From positions 434,001-498,000 of the forward strand of contig JANOZM010000016.1 in the NCBI GenBank assembly GCA_031429355.1: DNA of 64,000 nt, written 5' to 3'. The notes under the pieces are model-generated. The model searched no databases, was not told the DNA's origin, and saw nothing but the letters and a program-made list of their open reading frames with translations. Positions within the stretch are counted from its first letter, which is position 1. Every line of letters starts with the position of its first letter. The stretch comes from JANOZM01 sp031429355 (lineage in GTDB: Bacteria > Pseudomonadota > Gammaproteobacteria > Burkholderiales > Burkholderiaceae_E). Both the position numbers and the translations under genes were made by a program. This document shows positions 61,239 to 64,000 of this stretch, piece after piece.

Positions 61239-62519
61239 GTGGCAGTAGCGCGTAATTTCAAGGTGCTTCCTACACCGTTGGCAATGGTTCTGTTCGGGCA
61301 AGGTTTTATAAGCTTGAGCAGTTTTGTTACCGTTGTTGCGCTGGGACGTTGGGGTGGCGAGAGCGCGCTTGGAACTTTCGCACTTGGTTGGTCGGGTTGG
61401 TTTTTAGCCTCATCTTTGGCCGACTCGTTAATCGCAACGCCCTACACTTACTACGTGAACCAAAAGCGGCGGATCGTACCTGACTTAAGTATGGTTGCAC
61501 TGTGGGGAATTATAAGTTTAGCTGTAGCAATGATTCTCGTTGTAAGCCTTTTGCTGAACTTTGCTTCGGGCAACCTATTTGGCTTAAACTCTACACATCC
61601 TACTGGCGCATTATCGACAATTTGGCCAGTGCTGCCCATCGCAATCGTGGCCTCGTTGTTACGCGAGCTTGTAAAGCGCCACTACCTTGCAACCAGTCAA
61701 CCCGCACGCCTTCTCTTCGTCGATTGCTGCGGCGCATTGCTTCAAATCTCTGGGATCGTTGCACTTGTTTATTGGCAACGACTTAGCGCTAGTAGCGCGC
61801 TCTGGGTCATCGCGATGGCGATGTTTCTGCCCGTATTGCCATTGATAACAATCAGTCGTTTAAAGCGATTAAAGGCTGCACAAAACGATTGCAAGAAAGG
61901 CCTAGGTGCCTTCTTTGAGTATGGACGCTGGCTCCTTTTGGGCGGTACTTGCCATGTAATTGGTGTGCAGGCTTATCCTTGGCTAGCATTCGCAGGCGGC
62001 GGCGAACGCCTAGCGGGCTCATTTGCTGCGTGCATTGCTCTAGTCAATTTATTGAGCCCTATATTCACTGGCCTTAGCAACTATTATCGGCCGAAGTTTA
62101 TGGCAGTTACCGCGAAAGGTTCAAACGTGCCTCTAAGCCGATACGTATGGCAGCGCGTTCCGTTTTTTTTGTTTCCAGCAGTAGTCCTTGCAGTCATTCT
62201 TAGCGTTTTCGGCGAAAGAGTACTCGGTGAACTTTATGGACCTAGTTTTGTCGCCGCTGCTCCTGCATTACGGTGGCTGGCGTTGGGCACCATTGCGGTA
62301 GCGTTAGCAGGCCCAGTTCAATTGGGTTTGTTGGCTTTAAGCCAAACGCAAAGCAATTTGCAGTACCACGGCATCATACTTTTTGTACTCGCCCTTGGCG
62401 CAACGTTTACAGCAATGGAACCAAACCTTCTTCAATTGGGTGCGATCTATTGGTTATCCAATTGCCTAGGCGCAATTGTGCTAGTTTGGATATTTATGAA
62501 CAACAAAAAACGCGCATAA
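61239..62519 (+). CDS. Lipid-linked repeat unit flippase (Wzx/MOP family)
   Basis: A 426-residue membrane protein with about twelve hydrophobic segments and no soluble domain, of the polysaccharide-biosynthesis/oligosaccharide-flippase group. It has the N-terminal LGRWGGESALGTFAL stretch and the late LGERVLGELYGPSF-like loop FGERVLGELYGPSFVAAAPALRWLA typical of the group. GTG start directly after the GumC-like stop. It ends the operon and completes a Wzx/Wzy-type set. Confidence 0.85.
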   Translation: MAVARNFKVLPTPLAMVLFGQGFISLSSFVTVVALGRWGGESALGTFALGWSGWFLASSLADSLIATPYTYYVNQKRRIVPDLSMVALWGIISLAVAMILVVSLLLNFASGNLFGLNSTHPTGALSTIWPVLPIAIVASLLRELVKRHYLATSQPARLLFVDCCGALLQISGIVALVYWQRLSASSALWVIAMAMFLPVLPLITISRLKRLKAAQNDCKKGLGAFFEYGRWLLLGGTCHVIGVQAYPWLAFAGGGERLAGSFAACIALVNLLSPIFTGLSNYYRPKFMAVTAKGSNVPLSRYVWQRVPFFLFPAVVLAVILSVFGERVLGELYGPSFVAAAPALRWLALGTIAVALAGPVQLGLLALSQTQSNLQYHGIILFVLALGATFTAMEPNLLQLGAIYWLSNCLGAIVLVWIFMNNKKRA

Positions 62520-62555
62520 ATTTGGTTGTTGTAAAAACTGTGGGTTACTCCGCTC

Positions 62556-63629
62556 TTAATTCTGTCTAGGCGCATCCCGCAACACTTGCTCAAGCTCCTT
62601 TTTCCAAAACTTAGCTTGCGCCGTAGTGCCATGGCCGGCTGTGTTTTCACTAGCGGGTACGAGAAACAATTTTGCATTTTTAATGCGCTTTAATTCGCGT
62701 TCCATCAAACCCAACGACGTTGGATTGCGCTCGTCGTCAGCCGAGTTGATCGCAAATACCGTTGCTGTTATTTTTTCAAGATGGGGTGACGGGTTGTAGT
62801 CGCGCGATGAGTCCCATTGATACAGCACATCGTTTGCATCTAATGTGAAAGGCGCAGCCATTCTTTGGTTTAAAACAGCATCGGCTTGTGCTCGGGTTGG
62901 CGCAGCTTTGTATAGACCTTGGTCGCCACCGTTGGTTGCCAAAGCGTAAAACACCGAGGCCGTTTGGGCGCTCTTTGGTTGCTTTGTGTAGTTGCCTTGC
63001 GCCCATTCTGGGTCGTTACGAATTGAATCAATAATTAAGCGGCGCATCATCCAATTGCGGCTCGACATTTCACTTGGCATTGATGCCATAGGCGCAGCAA
63101 TATCCATCATTTTGGGATGCTTATGCGCCCATATCCACGTTTGCATTCCGCCCATCGAGTTGCCAATCACCAAGCGCAGTCGTTTGATACCCAAATGCTC
63201 GGCAATAAGCCGATGCTGCGCTTCCACTGTGTCTTCGTAGTTGTACTTGGGAAATTGCGTTTTTAGTCCATCCGAAGGTTTGCTCGATTTACCAGTGCCA
63301 ATTGAATCAGGGATCACAATAAAGTAGCGAGTCGCATCTAGCGGTTGCCCTGCCCCAAACAATTCACCGCCAAAGCTTTGTGCAGTCATATTTGCGGCCG
63401 AACCTGTTGTGCCATGCAAAACCAAAACCGCTTCATTTTTCGGATCACCGATGGTGACGTAGTGTATTTTCAACTCAGCCAGCGTTTCACCGCTATGAAA
63501 TTTGAAATTTTTAATTGTAAAAACACTTGGCGAAGGCGCAGGAAACTCGGCTGCTTGCAACACACCAAAAGCGGTAACAATAGTGGCTGTCAAAACACCA
63601 GCAACTAGGCGAAATAGATTTGTTTTCAT
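62556..63629 (-). CDS. Exported alpha/beta hydrolase, homoserine O-acetyltransferase-like
   Basis: A 357-residue protein with a Sec signal peptide ending LQA-AE at about 26. The alpha/beta fold is like MetX: LVLHGTTGSAANM, IVIPDSIGTGKSSKPSDG, nucleophile S158 in IGNSMGGMQT, NSADDERNP and a late GHGTT histidine. MetX acts on homoserine in the cytoplasm, whereas this one is exported, so it is probably a hydrolase or acyltransferase of another substrate. It is convergent with the EPS operon. Confidence 0.85.
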   Translation of the reverse strand: MKTNLFRLVAGVLTATIVTAFGVLQAAEFPAPSPSVFTIKNFKFHSGETLAELKIHYVTIGDPKNEAVLVLHGTTGSAANMTAQSFGGELFGAGQPLDATRYFIVIPDSIGTGKSSKPSDGLKTQFPKYNYEDTVEAQHRLIAEHLGIKRLRLVIGNSMGGMQTWIWAHKHPKMMDIAAPMASMPSEMSSRNWMMRRLIIDSIRNDPEWAQGNYTKQPKSAQTASVFYALATNGGDQGLYKAAPTRAQADAVLNQRMAAPFTLDANDVLYQWDSSRDYNPSPHLEKITATVFAINSADDERNPTSLGLMERELKRIKNAKLFLVPASENTAGHGTTAQAKFWKKELEQVLRDAPRQN

Positions 63630-63890
63630 GGTCGCTTCTGGGGGAGTAAAAGGTATTAGGCAGTGTAATCGAGAAAAAATTTCATCAGCGCCCGTCTATC
63701 ACGCTGACTTGCTGGTTCGATCCCATCTACTAGAATTAGCGTATTAGGTTTTATAAAACCACGATTGGCTAAAGCCAAATGCAATAAAACTACGCCGCTA
63801 ACTAGACCTTTTTGTCCAACTGTTGCGCTAAAATTAAAAATTGGAAACGCTAAAAAACGTCTCAAAAATTTTCAAAAAAAGGATATCGCC

Positions 63891-64000
63891 ATGTTCGACC
63901 CGAGTACCCGCGAATCGATTTATCAGCCCGAGCAAGGCGGGCTAAAGTTCCCTGTCATACAGACCCTCACCTCGCATGCTGCCGAGCGACGCCACCGCCA
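63891..64000 (+). CDS. 5' end of an unidentified gene, cut by window end
   Basis: An ATG at 63891 after AAAGGA starts an open frame (MFDPSTRESIYQPEQG...) that runs to the edge of the window. The 36 visible residues do not identify a family. Confidence 0.6.
   Translation, partial: MFDPSTRESIYQPEQGGLKFPVIQTLTSHAAERRHR

Noticed and set aside
63656..63865. A 69-codon minus-strand frame near the right end
   Set aside because: It lies upstream of the exported hydrolase with no recognisable product and overlaps the likely promoter region of both divergent genes.

Overview
The window looks like chromosome of a betaproteobacterium, probably a member of the Burkholderiales, with a moderate-to-low GC content for that group. 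The basis is gene order: tmk-holB-pilZ-tatD-ankyrin, and the minus-strand run yceD / rpmF-plsX-fabH-fabD-fabG-acpP-fabF ... mucD-lepA-lepB-DUF4845-rnc-era-recO-pdxJ-acpS-nagZ-uvrC, together with pgsA-tRNA-Gly-tRNA-Cys-tRNA-Leu. I see no phage, transposase, integrase or CRISPR array. The window starts inside aroE and ends inside an unidentified gene.

Layout. 1-9 kb: housekeeping and small accessory genes (aroE, DUF3592, tmk, holB, pilZ, tatD, an exported ankyrin protein, a REC-like/double-DEP protein, an HNH nuclease, an AEC transporter, a YkgJ-type Cys-cluster protein). 9-12.7 kb: an exported hydrolase, then a compact photoreceptor operon with two tandem photoactive yellow proteins (PYP) and a PYP-type 4-coumarate ligase. 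The second PYP naturally carries Gln at position 46 and Ile at position 52. The ligase begins with a segment that resembles an acyl carrier protein. 12.7-13.5 kb: a PEP-CTERM secreted protein behind a near-perfect sigma-54 promoter. 13.6-23.8 kb: purL, nnr, a DMT transporter, an ABC ATPase divergent from tesA, a DUF455 protein, three tRNAs and pgsA. 24-27.8 kb: an accessory block (MipA/OmpV porin-like protein, QseB/QseC-like two-component system, DUF2147 protein) lying between pgsA and uvrC, with CTTAAG-type boxes of the same 11-bp period at both of its promoter regions. 27.8-45.8 kb: the large conserved block from uvrC to yceD, without rpoE-rseA-rseB between fabF and mucD. 45.8-47.3 kb: maf and an RsmI-like methyltransferase.

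47.3-62.5 kb: a long noncoding leader with a second sigma-54 promoter, followed by a tightly packed Wzx/Wzy-type exopolysaccharide operon. It encodes a sugar dehydratase, an initiating sugar-phosphate transferase, three glycosyltransferases, an epimerase-like SDR, a polymerase/ligase, an O-acyltransferase, a CpsD-like protein with a degenerate P-loop, an outer-membrane export lipoprotein, a secreted glycoside hydrolase, a kinase-less chain-length protein and a flippase. A homoserine-acetyltransferase-like exported hydrolase and the start of a further gene close the window.

The two sigma-54 promoters suggest that the PEP-CTERM protein and the exopolysaccharide operon belong to one regulon, as in exosortase/PEP-CTERM systems. 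No exosortase or sigma-54 activator lies in the window. The PYP operon is the most unusual element: two receptors with different chromophore pockets share one activating ligase, and no tyrosine ammonia lyase is nearby.
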